64,000 nucleotides of DNA. Source: Gammaproteobacteria bacterium. GTDB lineage: Bacteria > Pseudomonadota > Gammaproteobacteria > Chromatiales > Chromatiaceae. The stretch spans positions 1 to 64,000 of the forward strand of contig JASJCU010000014.1 in assembly GCA_030065815.1 (NCBI GenBank), written 5' to 3'. Positions 49,901 through 58,076 of this stretch are shown here, in pieces. A program made the translations under genes and the position numbers. Every line of letters begins with the position of its first letter. Positions within the stretch are counted from its first letter, which is position 1. The notes under the pieces were generated by a model, which was given only the letters and a program-made list of their open reading frames with translations, did not search any database and had not been told where the DNA came from.

Positions 49901-52900
49901 CCGCGGCCAGGTCGGCCATCGCGTCGGCGCCAGCGGTCCGCGCGCTGCCGCGCAGCGTGTGCATCGCGCGGCGCACACCGACCTCCATGACACAACCGCC
50001 CGGGGTTGCGGCGCAGCGCTGGACGAATTCGTCGAGCACGCCGAGGTGGCCCTGCGCCTCGCCGAGGAACACCGCGTTGAGGCTGGTGTCGGTCGACGAC
50101 GCGCCAACGGCATCGAGTTCGGAGAACTCCGAGTCCTGGACCTCGCTCGCGGTCAGGATCGACTCGTCGCCGTCGGCGGCGGCCGCACGCCTGTCGCCGA
50201 CGACCTCGATGTGCAGCGTATCGTCGCCGGGCATGTCCAGGCCTTCCAGCGACAACGGCGCCGGCGACGGGTCGAACACCGGTTCGCCCAGACCGTCGTC
50301 GATCTCGGGCATCGCGAAGCCGTCATCGGGCAGCATCAGCGATTCGCCGGGCTCCGGCATCTCGAACGCCTCGTCGGCGCCTGCCATCGCCGCGGCCAGC
50401 GGCACGGCCTCGGGCGCCGCTGCAACCGCGGGCTCGGGTTCCGCTGGCATGTCGGTGTCGGCTTCGGCTTCCGGCTCTGGCGAGGGCACGCCCTCGAGCG
50501 CGGGTGGCGCCACGGGCCCGGTTTCGCCATCGGGTGCCGCGGCGACCCCGGATTCGGTGTCGGGCGCACCTTCAATTGTCGGTTCAGGCACGGGCTCGGC
50601 GGCAGGTTCGGCAGGCGCCGCGGGCGCCTCCGACAACGCTTCCGGTGCCGGCTCCGCGACCGGTTCGACTGTGCTCGGCGGCGCGCTGGGGGCCGCTGCC
50701 GCGTCGCCCGACGCGAGCGCGAATGCGCGGTCGTGAAGCGCCGACACGTCGCTCTGGCTGCCTCCCAGATTGGCGCTCTCCGTGACCAGCGTCGGCAATA
50801 CGTCGCCGGCCTCACGCAGCAACGACAACACCTCGGGTGCCGCCGCGACAGTGCCGTCGATGACCCGGTTGAGCAGGTTCTCGATCGACCACGCGAATTC
50901 GCCGATGTTGCTGGCACCGACGATCCGGCCGCTGCCCTTGAGCGTATGGAACGACCGCCGCATCGTCTGCAGCGATTCCTTGTCTTCGAGGTTGTTGAGC
51001 CACGCCGGCAGACAGCGCTGGATGACCTCGAGCTCCTCCTGCGCCTCTTCGGCGAATATCTCGAGGATCTCCGAATCGACATCGCTGGCCTGGTCGTCCG
51101 CGGCGTCGACGGCCTCCGCCGTGGGCTCGACAGGCTCGGCGGGCTCCTCGGCGGCCTGCGCCGTGTTAACCGCATCGGCCGATGCAGCCGGCTCGGCGGC
51201 GTCGGCAACGGCGAGCGCGGCGGGCGCCGCTTCGGCGGCCCCGGTGGACTCGGTCGCTTGCGCCGCCGCGGCGGCCGTGTCGACCGCTGCCTGTTGATCG
51301 GGCACGCCCGTGAGTTCGGTCGCGGTCGCCGCCTGGTCCGGCCGGTCCGCCGTTTCGGCGGCCAGGTCGGTATCGGGTGCCGCCACAGCCGCGGTCGCGG
51401 TCGCGGCTGTCTCGGCGGTCTCCGCGGCCGCCGCTTGTTCGGTGTCGCGCAGACCGAGTACGCGCAGCGCGCGATCGGCGTAGGCCAGCAGCTGTTCGCG
51501 ATCCGCGCCAGGCTCGACCGCGGTATGCATGTACAGCTCGGCGCTGGTGATGACGTCGGCGAGCGCGTCGCGCTGCGCCGTGTCCGGGACCGCCGCGTCT
51601 CCGGCGGCGAGCCGGGCGACGAACGGTTTGAGATCGTGCAGCAGGCGCCCGGCCTCCGGCATCTGCAGCATCGCCATCACACCGGCGACCATGTGCAGGC
51701 GATTCGGGACCTCGGCGAGCCGCTCGCGGTCCAGTGGCTTGGCGAGGAATTCGAGGATCTCGTCCTTGGTCTTGGCGATCTCGACCAGCGCCTCGTCGAT
51801 CGCGGCGTGCTGATGCTGCCGCATCTCGCCGTCCGACAACATCTGCGACGTCGTACTCTCGACCTCGTCGTCGGCCAACGCGTCCTCCGGTGAAGCCAGG
51901 CTGGACAGCGACGACTCGACGAACAGCAACTCGCTGGCAAGCGCCATCAGGCGTTCATCGGCGGGCGGCTCGCTGGCGTCGCGCGCCGCGTCGAGTTCGG
52001 CGCAGTAGTCCTTCAGGCGGGTGCGCAGCTCGCCGCGCCCGACCATGCCCAGCGTGTCGCCGATCCGCTGGATCGGCGCAGCCAGTGCGGTCAGGCGATC
52101 GAGCTGGTTGCGGTCGCCACGGATGTAGAGGTCGAGCTGGTCCTTGACATCGCGCAGGTCCTGGCCGAGCGCCTCGCCGACGGCCGCGAACAGCTCGCGA
52201 TCGGGCGCACCCAGCGACTCCACGCCGGCCTGGGCCTGGTCGGGGAAGCTGTTGACCAGGTCCGCCGACTGCTGCACCGATACGACGGCCGGGTCACGCG
52301 AGTTGGAGCGGGCGATGTAGTAGAGGAAGTTCTTAAGCAGCTCGACCGGGAAATCGAGCATCGCCGCCTCTTCGCCCTGGTCGATGACGCGTTTGAATTC
52401 CTGGTCGAGCTTGCCGAACAGCGGCTTGGCCGCGAGCGCCGGGGCCTCCGAGTCGTCGGCGAGCGCGATCGCCAGCGCCTCCGCGGCATCGAGCAGGCGG
52501 CGCATCCGCGCGGTCCCGGCGGCGCTGTTGAGCACGTCGAGCACATCCCGGATCAGGCCGAGCGACGCGTTTACGTGCTGATCGCGAATCCAGTTCAGCA
52601 GGCCGCGATGGAACTGGCTGCGGTGCTGCTGGATCAGGCGCGGCAGATCGCGATTGCCGGATCCGGGACGCACCGTCTCGGCGGCGATCAGGGTGTTGAG
52701 CTTCGGCGCGAACAGCGACGTTTCCGAGACCAGCGGTGCGTCGCGCGCGGCGCGCAGGTCGTTCATCAGCGGCAGCAGTACCAGCGGCACGTCGGCCCCG
52801 CCGGCCTCGACCTTCTCGAGGTACGCCGGCAGCTGGACCATGCCGAGCATCAACGCCTCGGCAGCGGGATCCTTGCGCTTGACCGCGCCGGCGTGCATCG

Positions 52901-53126
52901 CCCGCGCAAGCCGCTCCATCTCATCGGCCAGCATTGCGCCGCCGAATACCTGGACCATCTCGAGTGCGCCGTGCACGTGATGCAGCAGATTGGCGCAGCT
53001 GTCGAGACGGTCGTGCTGTCCGTCGGCGAAATCCTCGAGCGCGCCGCGCGCCTCGCGCAGGCTCTGGTCGAGCTCACCGCGGATCCAGCGTAACCCGCTC
53101 CGGTCCTGACGCTGTTCTGGCAGCAT
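46947..53126 (-). CDS. chpA: Pil-Chp hybrid chemotaxis histidine kinase ChpA
   Basis: A 2059-residue CheA-type kinase controlling type IV pilus motility. The N-terminal 450 residues resemble the FimL-like region. Three canonical HPt domains have H727 (HTLKGSGR), H1056 (HTLRGSAR) and H1200 (HTMKGGAR); two degenerate HPt-like sites lie earlier (LLHHVHGALEM near 50 and HMVAGVMAML near 470). Long Ala/Pro/Glu-rich linkers separate them. Then come the P3 dimerisation helix pair, the HATPase (HLLRNAVSHGIED), a CheW domain and a C-terminal REC with D1987 (LLDIEMPRMDG). Pseudomonas ChpA has six HPt plus Ser and Thr phosphotransfer sites; this one has fewer. It is 17 bases after pilJ. Confidence 0.95.
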   Translation of the reverse strand: MLPEQRQDRSGLRWIRGELDQSLREARGALEDFADGQHDRLDSCANLLHHVHGALEMVQVFGGAMLADEMERLARAMHAGAVKRKDPAAEALMLGMVQLPAYLEKVEAGGADVPLVLLPLMNDLRAARDAPLVSETSLFAPKLNTLIAAETVRPGSGNRDLPRLIQQHRSQFHRGLLNWIRDQHVNASLGLIRDVLDVLNSAAGTARMRRLLDAAEALAIALADDSEAPALAAKPLFGKLDQEFKRVIDQGEEAAMLDFPVELLKNFLYYIARSNSRDPAVVSVQQSADLVNSFPDQAQAGVESLGAPDRELFAAVGEALGQDLRDVKDQLDLYIRGDRNQLDRLTALAAPIQRIGDTLGMVGRGELRTRLKDYCAELDAARDASEPPADERLMALASELLFVESSLSSLASPEDALADDEVESTTSQMLSDGEMRQHQHAAIDEALVEIAKTKDEILEFLAKPLDRERLAEVPNRLHMVAGVMAMLQMPEAGRLLHDLKPFVARLAAGDAAVPDTAQRDALADVITSAELYMHTAVEPGADREQLLAYADRALRVLGLRDTEQAAAAETAETAATATAAVAAPDTDLAAETADRPDQAATATELTGVPDQQAAVDTAAAAAQATESTGAAEAAPAALAVADAAEPAASADAVNTAQAAEEPAEPVEPTAEAVDAADDQASDVDSEILEIFAEEAQEELEVIQRCLPAWLNNLEDKESLQTMRRSFHTLKGSGRIVGASNIGEFAWSIENLLNRVIDGTVAAAPEVLSLLREAGDVLPTLVTESANLGGSQSDVSALHDRAFALASGDAAAAPSAPPSTVEPVAEPAPEALSEAPAAPAEPAAEPVPEPTIEGAPDTESGVAAAPDGETGPVAPPALEGVPSPEPEAEADTDMPAEPEPAVAAAPEAVPLAAAMAGADEAFEMPEPGESLMLPDDGFAMPEIDDGLGEPVFDPSPAPLSLEGLDMPGDDTLHIEVVGDRRAAAADGDESILTASEVQDSEFSELDAVGASSTDTSLNAVFLGEAQGHLGVLDEFVQRCAATPGGCVMEVGVRRAMHTLRGSARTAGADAMADLAAALETYTETLQYQQNTTDGRTLDLLNRCHNMFTSLATVFDDAHADAPAWEPLVDEIHAATAALTEPPPEATASGGGGGQDAFDPDLLEVFLDEAKELLESLEGELVDWEAGAHGNEPVAKLQRYLHTMKGGARLAGVSGVGDLSHALESAFESVVEGRIDGDRRLKQLVRHATDVLAQDIEQLIGGGVPDEHPAMVQRLEAAGRGRDWDDVAPDEVTFEAESSFVDSLEPASLPAADADSDSAELADTPAPVAEPEDAVVVGADAEPAAAGDDGGEEAADVDVAPVAALADEAAAAEGDDLASGLLTDSQLMTDSQLMTDSELLDDSSLLLVPEAEQPAADAGTSAETTVIQFPGGELLPDEASGFVPRKPLPEEQPAPATGSERVRVASDALDQMVNNAGEVSIYRARIEQQNSSIAFNLTELQQTIDRLRSQLRGLELETEAQILSRHERDTESRADFDPLELDRYSTMQQLSRALSETVEDLSNLGRSLNDLSRDTDTLLLQQARVTTDLQDGLLRTRMVRFASRVPRLERVVRQTSHSVGKQADLEVIGGGEDMDRAILERMMGPLEHLLRNAVSHGIEDAETRKANGKQPHGLITLQLRREGTDVVLTLSDDGSGLDRSRIRDKAVERGLIEGNVALDDDDLYQLILQPGFSTAQELSQVSGRGVGMDVVLTEIKQLGGSLEIDSDPGRGTRFTIRLPFTLAITDALLVSVGDDYYAVPHSSMDGVVRIDIDELRAIYAGQQDKFTSARREYTVRYLGNMLGVAAPNISEGTRWLPLLLVRSGEHRVAIQVDALLGNRQIVVKSIGAQLSGVRWFTGGTILADGQIALILDTNSLVRIDSTQQVEFDEAAAEPATKGVSVMVVDDSITVRKVTSRLLERHNMHVITAKDGVDAVTQLQEHHPDVMLLDIEMPRMDGFELARHMRTTGELSDIPIIMITSRTGDKHRERAIELGVKRYLGKPYQEAELLENIYTVLADAAL

Positions 53127-53143
53127 GCTGACGACGTCCCTGT

Positions 53144-55198
53144 TTAACCGATCATCTCGTCTTCGTCCGGCAGCTTAAAGCGTGCGACCGTCTGGCGCAG
53201 CTGCTCGGCCATCTTGGCCAGTGTCTCGATCGACTGCGTCGTCTGTTCCGTGCCTTCCGAGGTCTGGCTGGTGATCTGCTGAACCACGTTCATCGTGTCG
53301 TTGATCGAGCTGACGTCGTGCGACTGGTTCTGCAGCCGCGACGCGATCTCCTGCGTCGCGGTCGCGATGTCTTTCGACACCTGTTCGATCTTCTGCAGCG
53401 CCTCGCCGGCATCCTCGGCGAGCTTGGCGCCGCCGACCACCTCGGAGGTGCTGGACTCCATCGAGCTGACCGCCTCGTTGGTGTCGGCCTGGATGGTCTT
53501 GACCAGGGCGTCGATCTGCTTGGTCGCGTTGGCGGAACGCTCGGCGAGCCGCTGCACCTCGTCCGCGACCACGGCGAATCCGCGTCCGGCCTCGCCCGCC
53601 ATTGCCGCCTGCATCGCGGCGTTGAGCGCGAGGATGTTGGTCTGATCGGCGATGTCCTCGATCAGCTCGACGATGTTGCCGATCTCCTGCGAACTCTCGC
53701 CGAGACGCTTGATCCGTTTCGACGTCTCCTGGATCTGGTCGCGGATATTGTCCATGCCGGCGATCGAGCGGCGCACCGTCTCGCCGCCGGCGGCAGCGAT
53801 GTCGACCGACTGCTGGGCGATCTCTGCCGACGTCGTCGCGCCGTTGGCCATGTCGCTCATGGCCTGCGACATCTGCTGCACGGTATCCGAGGCCTTCTCG
53901 ATCTGGTTGCGCTGGTGGTCTGATGCCTCCTCGAGGCGCAGCGCCGTGGCCCGCGTCTCCTGCGCCGACGCCGACACCCGCACCGAGGTCTCGTTGATCG
54001 TCGTTACCAGCGTGCGCATCTCTTCGACCGCCTGGTTGACCGAGTCGGCGATCGCACCGGTGATGTCCTCGGTCACGGTCGCTTCGATCGTCAGGTCGCC
54101 ATCGGACAGGTCGACCATCTCGTCGAGCAGTCGACGGATCGCGGCCTGGTTGCGCAGGTTCTGCTGGTCGGCAAGCTGGGCACGCTCCCGGGCCTCGCGC
54201 AGCGACGCGAGGCCGAGCATCAGCAGCAACGCGGCGGCGATGATGCCGAGAATCACGACCAGCGTCGGACCGACGTTCAGCGGCCCGACGCGCGTGACAT
54301 AGTCACCGCGTTCGTAGGCGGCGGCCAACTCGGCCGCGGCGGTGTCGAGCGCATCCGACGCCGGCGTCACTTCGCTGGTCGCCTCGAGGGCCGGCAATAC
54401 GCCCGGCGCGGTCTCGATGATCTCGGCGACGTGATCGTTGACCAACCGGAACAGCTTCGACACCTCGGCCAGCTTGGCCTCCGCCGCGGCGCCGCTGACG
54501 CGCGCGACGTTGAGGCCGGTATCGCCGGTCAGCATGCCGTTGAGCACGCGACGGAAGCGCTCGGCGTCGGCGCTGAACTGGTCGATTGCGCGCGCCGTCT
54601 GGGTGCCGCCGTCGAGCACGCGGTTGACGTTGTCCTGCAGACGCTGGGCGAGCATCAGCTGACGCGTCGCGACATAGACCTGCTGTTGGTCGGCCTTGGC
54701 CTTGATCAGGATGCGCACGACGTCTTCGGACTGCTTCTGCAGCCGCGGTATCGACGTGTTGATGACCTCGACGAACTCGCCGATCGACAGGATCGACTTC
54801 TGATTGAGCAGGATCTCGTCGACGTAGGCGCGCAATGCCAGCCAGCGGTCTTCGAGCGCGCGCAGCGGTCCGTCCATGCGCGGCGGTGTCGCCGGCAGTC
54901 CGGCGTCCGGATCGCCGGTCTTGAGTTCGTTCATCAGCGTGATGAAGCGGTCACGGCTGCCGCGCAAGCGCTCGAACGACGCCTCGTCACCCGATGAGGC
55001 CTCGAGGGCGTATTTGGCGATCTTTTGACCCAGCACCTGCTGTTCGGAGACCCTGGCAAAGTACTGTTCGCCGTGCTCCTCGACGCGCTGCACGTAGACG
55101 AACGTGGCGATCGTCGCGACGATCGCTATCAGTACCAGGATTGCCAGCAGCGGTACCGATCGGTTCCCTGTGACGTCTTGTTTTGCCGTACTTTTCAT
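53144..55198 (-). CDS. pilJ: Methyl-accepting chemotaxis protein PilJ
   Basis: A 684-residue receptor with two membrane helices (about 15-37 and 310-332) around a periplasmic PilJ-type sensor made of two helical modules. After a HAMP-like linker the cytoplasmic hairpin has the conserved tip ADQTNILALNAAMQAAMAGE and DEVQRLAERS. It feeds signals to ChpA through PilI. Methylation sites cannot be judged by eye, and no CheR-type gene lies in this operon. Confidence 0.95.
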   Translation of the reverse strand: MKSTAKQDVTGNRSVPLLAILVLIAIVATIATFVYVQRVEEHGEQYFARVSEQQVLGQKIAKYALEASSGDEASFERLRGSRDRFITLMNELKTGDPDAGLPATPPRMDGPLRALEDRWLALRAYVDEILLNQKSILSIGEFVEVINTSIPRLQKQSEDVVRILIKAKADQQQVYVATRQLMLAQRLQDNVNRVLDGGTQTARAIDQFSADAERFRRVLNGMLTGDTGLNVARVSGAAAEAKLAEVSKLFRLVNDHVAEIIETAPGVLPALEATSEVTPASDALDTAAAELAAAYERGDYVTRVGPLNVGPTLVVILGIIAAALLLMLGLASLREARERAQLADQQNLRNQAAIRRLLDEMVDLSDGDLTIEATVTEDITGAIADSVNQAVEEMRTLVTTINETSVRVSASAQETRATALRLEEASDHQRNQIEKASDTVQQMSQAMSDMANGATTSAEIAQQSVDIAAAGGETVRRSIAGMDNIRDQIQETSKRIKRLGESSQEIGNIVELIEDIADQTNILALNAAMQAAMAGEAGRGFAVVADEVQRLAERSANATKQIDALVKTIQADTNEAVSSMESSTSEVVGGAKLAEDAGEALQKIEQVSKDIATATQEIASRLQNQSHDVSSINDTMNVVQQITSQTSEGTEQTTQSIETLAKMAEQLRQTVARFKLPDEDEMIG

Positions 55199-55298
55199 AG
55201 CTCTTTTCCTGCGACGTTTGACGCTGTTCCCACGGCAGCGTCTGCTCGGTCCTGTCTACCCGCGACGGCGTGCTGTTGCCAGGATGCGCCGTCGACGA

Positions 55299-55859
55299 TC
55301 ACGCTGCCGCCGACCGGAAGTCCGGATCCGCGGCCAGCGCATGCATGTTGAATACCGGCCAGATCTCGCCCCCTGTCTCGAAGGCGTCGTATACGTAGGC
55401 CCCGAGCACGCCCTTGAGGCGCGCGTCGGGGAGTCGGTCCTTCAGGTTGAAATGCCGCATGCCCTGGACCGACGGCACGACCAGGCCGACGACGAGGCCG
55501 CGCAGACGCAATACCAGGATGCGGCTGGACTTCGACGGCACCACGGCGTTGGCGCCGAGAAACGCCTGCAGGTCGATCACCGGCAGCAGACTGCTGCGCA
55601 CGTTTGCCAGACCGAGCACCCAGGGCTTGGCGCCGGGCACCCGCGTGATACGGTCCTGGTAAGGCAGCATCTCGCTGATTTCATTCATCGCCGATACGAC
55701 ACGCACACCGGCCGCGCGGAACACCAGCCCGTCCCACATGTCACGCACCGGGGAGGATTGCGGCAACTGCAGCGCCGCGCTGCGGCTTGCCTGCTCGATC
55801 TCCGACAACACGTTCATTGCGTCGCCTGCTGACATCATTCGGCCTGCGAGCTCAAGCAT
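55299..55859 (-). CDS. pilI: Pilus chemosensory coupling protein PilI
   Basis: A 186-residue CheW-like protein that links PilJ to ChpA. Typical strands are seen: LVFRAAGVRVVSAMNEISEML, RVPGAKPWVLGLANVRSSLLPVIDL and LVVGLVVPSVQGMRHF. It follows pilH by 5 bases and is followed by a 100-base gap before pilJ. The ORF's first Met is used. Confidence 0.92.
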   Translation of the reverse strand: MLELAGRMMSAGDAMNVLSEIEQASRSAALQLPQSSPVRDMWDGLVFRAAGVRVVSAMNEISEMLPYQDRITRVPGAKPWVLGLANVRSSLLPVIDLQAFLGANAVVPSKSSRILVLRLRGLVVGLVVPSVQGMRHFNLKDRLPDARLKGVLGAYVYDAFETGGEIWPVFNMHALAADPDFRSAAA

Positions 55860-55864
55860 CGTAA

Positions 55865-56227
55865 TCAGCCCAGCAGCTCACCGATCTTCTTCAACAGCTC
55901 GCGGCTGTCGACCGGTTTGACGAGGTAACCCTTGGCGCCCTGGCGCATACCCCACTCCTTGTCCGTATCCTGGTCCTTGGTCGTAACCATCAGTACCGGT
56001 ATGTGTTGAGTTTTCGGATTGCGACTCAACTTGCGCGTGGCCTGGAAACCATTGATGCCAGGCATCACCACATCCATCAGTATCGCATCGGGGGCCTGCG
56101 CCTGGGCTGCAGCGATGCCGGTCTCGCCGTCGGAGGCCGTGACTGCCTCGTGGCCGCCCTGCTTGAGAATCTTGGCCAGCACGTGCAGCTCGGTTGGCGA
56201 GTCGTCGACGATCAGAATCTTAGCCAT
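55865..56227 (-). CDS. pilH: Response regulator PilH
   Basis: A 120-residue single-domain receiver: acidic pocket DDS (8-10), phospho-acceptor D52 (LMDVVMPG), switch Thr in MVTTKDQ, and Lys in GYLVKPV. In the Pseudomonas Pil-Chp system PilH modulates pilus retraction and acts against PilG output. It lies 39 bases after pilG. Confidence 0.94.
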   Translation of the reverse strand: MAKILIVDDSPTELHVLAKILKQGGHEAVTASDGETGIAAAQAQAPDAILMDVVMPGINGFQATRKLSRNPKTQHIPVLMVTTKDQDTDKEWGMRQGAKGYLVKPVDSRELLKKIGELLG

Positions 56228-56266
56228 GTCGTATGTATTCGCTCGGATGTACCGGAAACTGGCCGC

Positions 56267-56671
56267 TCAGGCCGCCTTGCTGGTCGTGTGCTTCTTGATC
56301 GCGCCGAGCAACTCGTCGCGGGTGAACGGCTTCGTCAGGTACTGCTCGGAACCAACGATACGCCCGCGTGCGCGGTCAAACAGACCGTCCTTGCTCGACA
56401 ACATGATCACCGGTATGTCGCGAAACATGTCATTGTGCTTTATCAACGCGCAGGTTTGGTAGCCGTCGAGCCGCGGCATCATTATGTCGACGAAGATCAG
56501 GTCGGGGTGATTGTCGGCGATCATCGACAATGCCTCGAAGCCGTCGACCGCCGTCAGGACCTCGCAGCCGGCCTTCTTCAGCAAGGTCTCGGCAGTGCGC
56601 CGGATGGTCTTGCTGTCATCGATCACCATGACCTTCAAACCGCCGATATCGTTCGCATCGTCACTGCTCAC
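56267..56671 (-). CDS. pilG: Response regulator PilG
   Basis: A 134-residue single-domain receiver with DDS (18-20), phospho-acceptor D62 (FVDIMMPRLDG), switch Ser in MLSSKDG and Lys in YLTKPFT. PilG is phosphorylated by ChpA and promotes pilus extension and cAMP signalling in Pseudomonas. It starts 34 bases after the rhodanese-domain gene. Confidence 0.95.
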   Translation of the reverse strand: MSSDDANDIGGLKVMVIDDSKTIRRTAETLLKKAGCEVLTAVDGFEALSMIADNHPDLIFVDIMMPRLDGYQTCALIKHNDMFRDIPVIMLSSKDGLFDRARGRIVGSEQYLTKPFTRDELLGAIKKHTTSKAA

Positions 56672-56705
56672 ACGTCATCTCCCGCCTTCGCATCGAAAGA
56701 CCTGG

Positions 56706-57488
56706 TTATTGGCGCGGCACGACCGTGGTCAGCCCCCAGAGCTGCCACATCTGCATGCCACCGCGGTAGTACTTGATTTTCCGTTTCGGGTAACCGAGAT
56801 CGACCAGCGCCCGGATCGCGCGCGGCGACTGCCCGCACGCCGGTCCGTTACACCAGAACACCAACTCCTTGGCCGCGGAGAAATCCCAGCGCTCGGTCTT
56901 GTCGCCACGTTCCTTCAGGCCCCACTCCTCGAGCAGGCCCTCGACGGCGCCGACTTCGCCGCGCTCGGTCGCGCCGAATGCCTGCAACGCGTCGATGACG
57001 ATCGGATCATCGGCGCCCTTGCCGAACAACGTGAACGGAAAATTGACCGAACCCGGAATCGTGCCCTTGCGGAACCACGACTGGGTGCGGGCATCGATCA
57101 GGATACCGGAACCGTCGCGCAGCTTGGTTTCCATGAAGTCGAACAACTCGATCTCACCGATCGCCGCCACGCCCGGCGCCGGCACCACGGGCTGGATGCA
57201 GAACGGCGGGCACTTGCGCGCGGTCTTGGCAAAGTAGCCCTTGAGCTCGTAATCCGGATCCTGCACGCGTTGCACCTTGACCGAACGCCCCTCGTGGATC
57301 ACGTGCAGGTACGGCTTGCCCTTGTACAGTGGTACGAAATCGGTCGACTCACCGATCTTCACCTGGTCTTCGGCCGCACTGCCGGCGATCAGCAGCAACA
57401 GCACCAGCGCGAGCACGGCCTGCAGCCGCCCGCCCGGTGACGGCATCACCGTTGCTTTGACCTTCGAGCGGCACCAATCAACCATCAC
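56706..57488 (-). CDS. Secreted rhodanese-domain protein
   Basis: A 260-residue protein with a signal peptide (hydrophobic VLALVLLLLIAGSA, about 26-40, after a basic start). The mature part has a small N-terminal domain (residues about 45-110) containing KCPPFCIQP and a C-terminal rhodanese domain with GILIDART and the active-site Cys in VFWCNGPACGQSPRAIRAL (two Cys, at -C- and ACG). It may transfer sulfur or act as a thiol-disulfide protein in the periplasm. It overlaps the upstream small gene by 4 bases and precedes pilG, so it may belong to the pilus operon. Confidence 0.85.
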   Translation of the reverse strand: MMVDWCRSKVKATVMPSPGGRLQAVLALVLLLLIAGSAAEDQVKIGESTDFVPLYKGKPYLHVIHEGRSVKVQRVQDPDYELKGYFAKTARKCPPFCIQPVVPAPGVAAIGEIELFDFMETKLRDGSGILIDARTQSWFRKGTIPGSVNFPFTLFGKGADDPIVIDALQAFGATERGEVGAVEGLLEEWGLKERGDKTERWDFSAAKELVFWCNGPACGQSPRAIRALVDLGYPKRKIKYYRGGMQMWQLWGLTTVVPRQ

Positions 57489-57880
57489 GGATGCAAATAC
57501 CTGTCTATGATCTTGCTGCGCAGAGCTTCCAACGAGGCGCCATTGCTGTAGTCGATGAATATTTCCTCGCGGCTGCGCTCGGGCAGACGCCGGTAGAAGC
57601 TGTAGGTACCGACGTGCCTGTTGCGCAACTGCGCCTCGAAATCGCCACGCGACGGCGCCGGCTCCGCACTGCCTGCCGCGTCCGTGCGCGGTGCGGCGCC
57701 GGCGTCGTCTTCTGCTGTATCGGTCGAATTCCCGTCGACCTTAGTCGCCTCGGCGTCGAGCAGCTCGAGATAGGGGTCTTCGGCGGCGAACGACGCGCAC
57801 GCCAGCGCCGCCCACAGGACAGCGGACAGGGCAACTCGGCGTGGCTTCCTGCCGCGGTCTGTATGGCCGTGTGAACTCAT
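57485..57880 (-). CDS. Hypothetical secreted protein
   Basis: A 131-residue protein with a basic N terminus and signal peptide (VALSAVLWAALACASFAAE). The central part is an acidic Ala/Asp linker (about 50-80), then a C-terminal block FEAQLRNRHVGTYSFYRRLPERSREEIFIDY that looks conserved in character. I do not recognise a family. It is the first gene of the run leading to the pilus chemosensory genes and overlaps the rhodanese gene by 4 bases. Confidence 0.75.
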   Translation of the reverse strand: MSSHGHTDRGRKPRRVALSAVLWAALACASFAAEDPYLELLDAEATKVDGNSTDTAEDDAGAAPRTDAAGSAEPAPSRGDFEAQLRNRHVGTYSFYRRLPERSREEIFIDYSNGASLEALRSKIIDRYLHP

Positions 57881-58076
57881 TCTCCCTCTGCCCGGGGTGC
57901 GCCGGCGGCACCGGACCCAGTCTGACGCGGGTTACGTGGCTTAAGCTAAGTCAAGGTTTTTTTTGAAAAATAGCAAGCGCACCTGTCCTCTGCAACAATA
58001 GTGCAGGGCCGGGGGGATACCGCATCCGAAACGGCGCAATTGTGACTCACCCTGCAGTTCCGGAGGCTGGCCGCGG
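57881..58076. other. Divergent intergenic region, AT-rich core
   Basis: A 196-base gap between the leader gene of the pil operon and gshB. It has the most AT-rich patch nearby (about 57940-57975, with runs of T and A), which is probably where both promoters lie. No convincing hexamer pairs or operators could be assigned. Confidence 0.4.

Noticed and set aside
47124-51893. A 1589-codon open frame on the plus strand antisense to chpA
   Set aside because: Same high-GC effect; the minus-strand frame contains HPt motifs and the kinase core, so the plus frame is a shadow.
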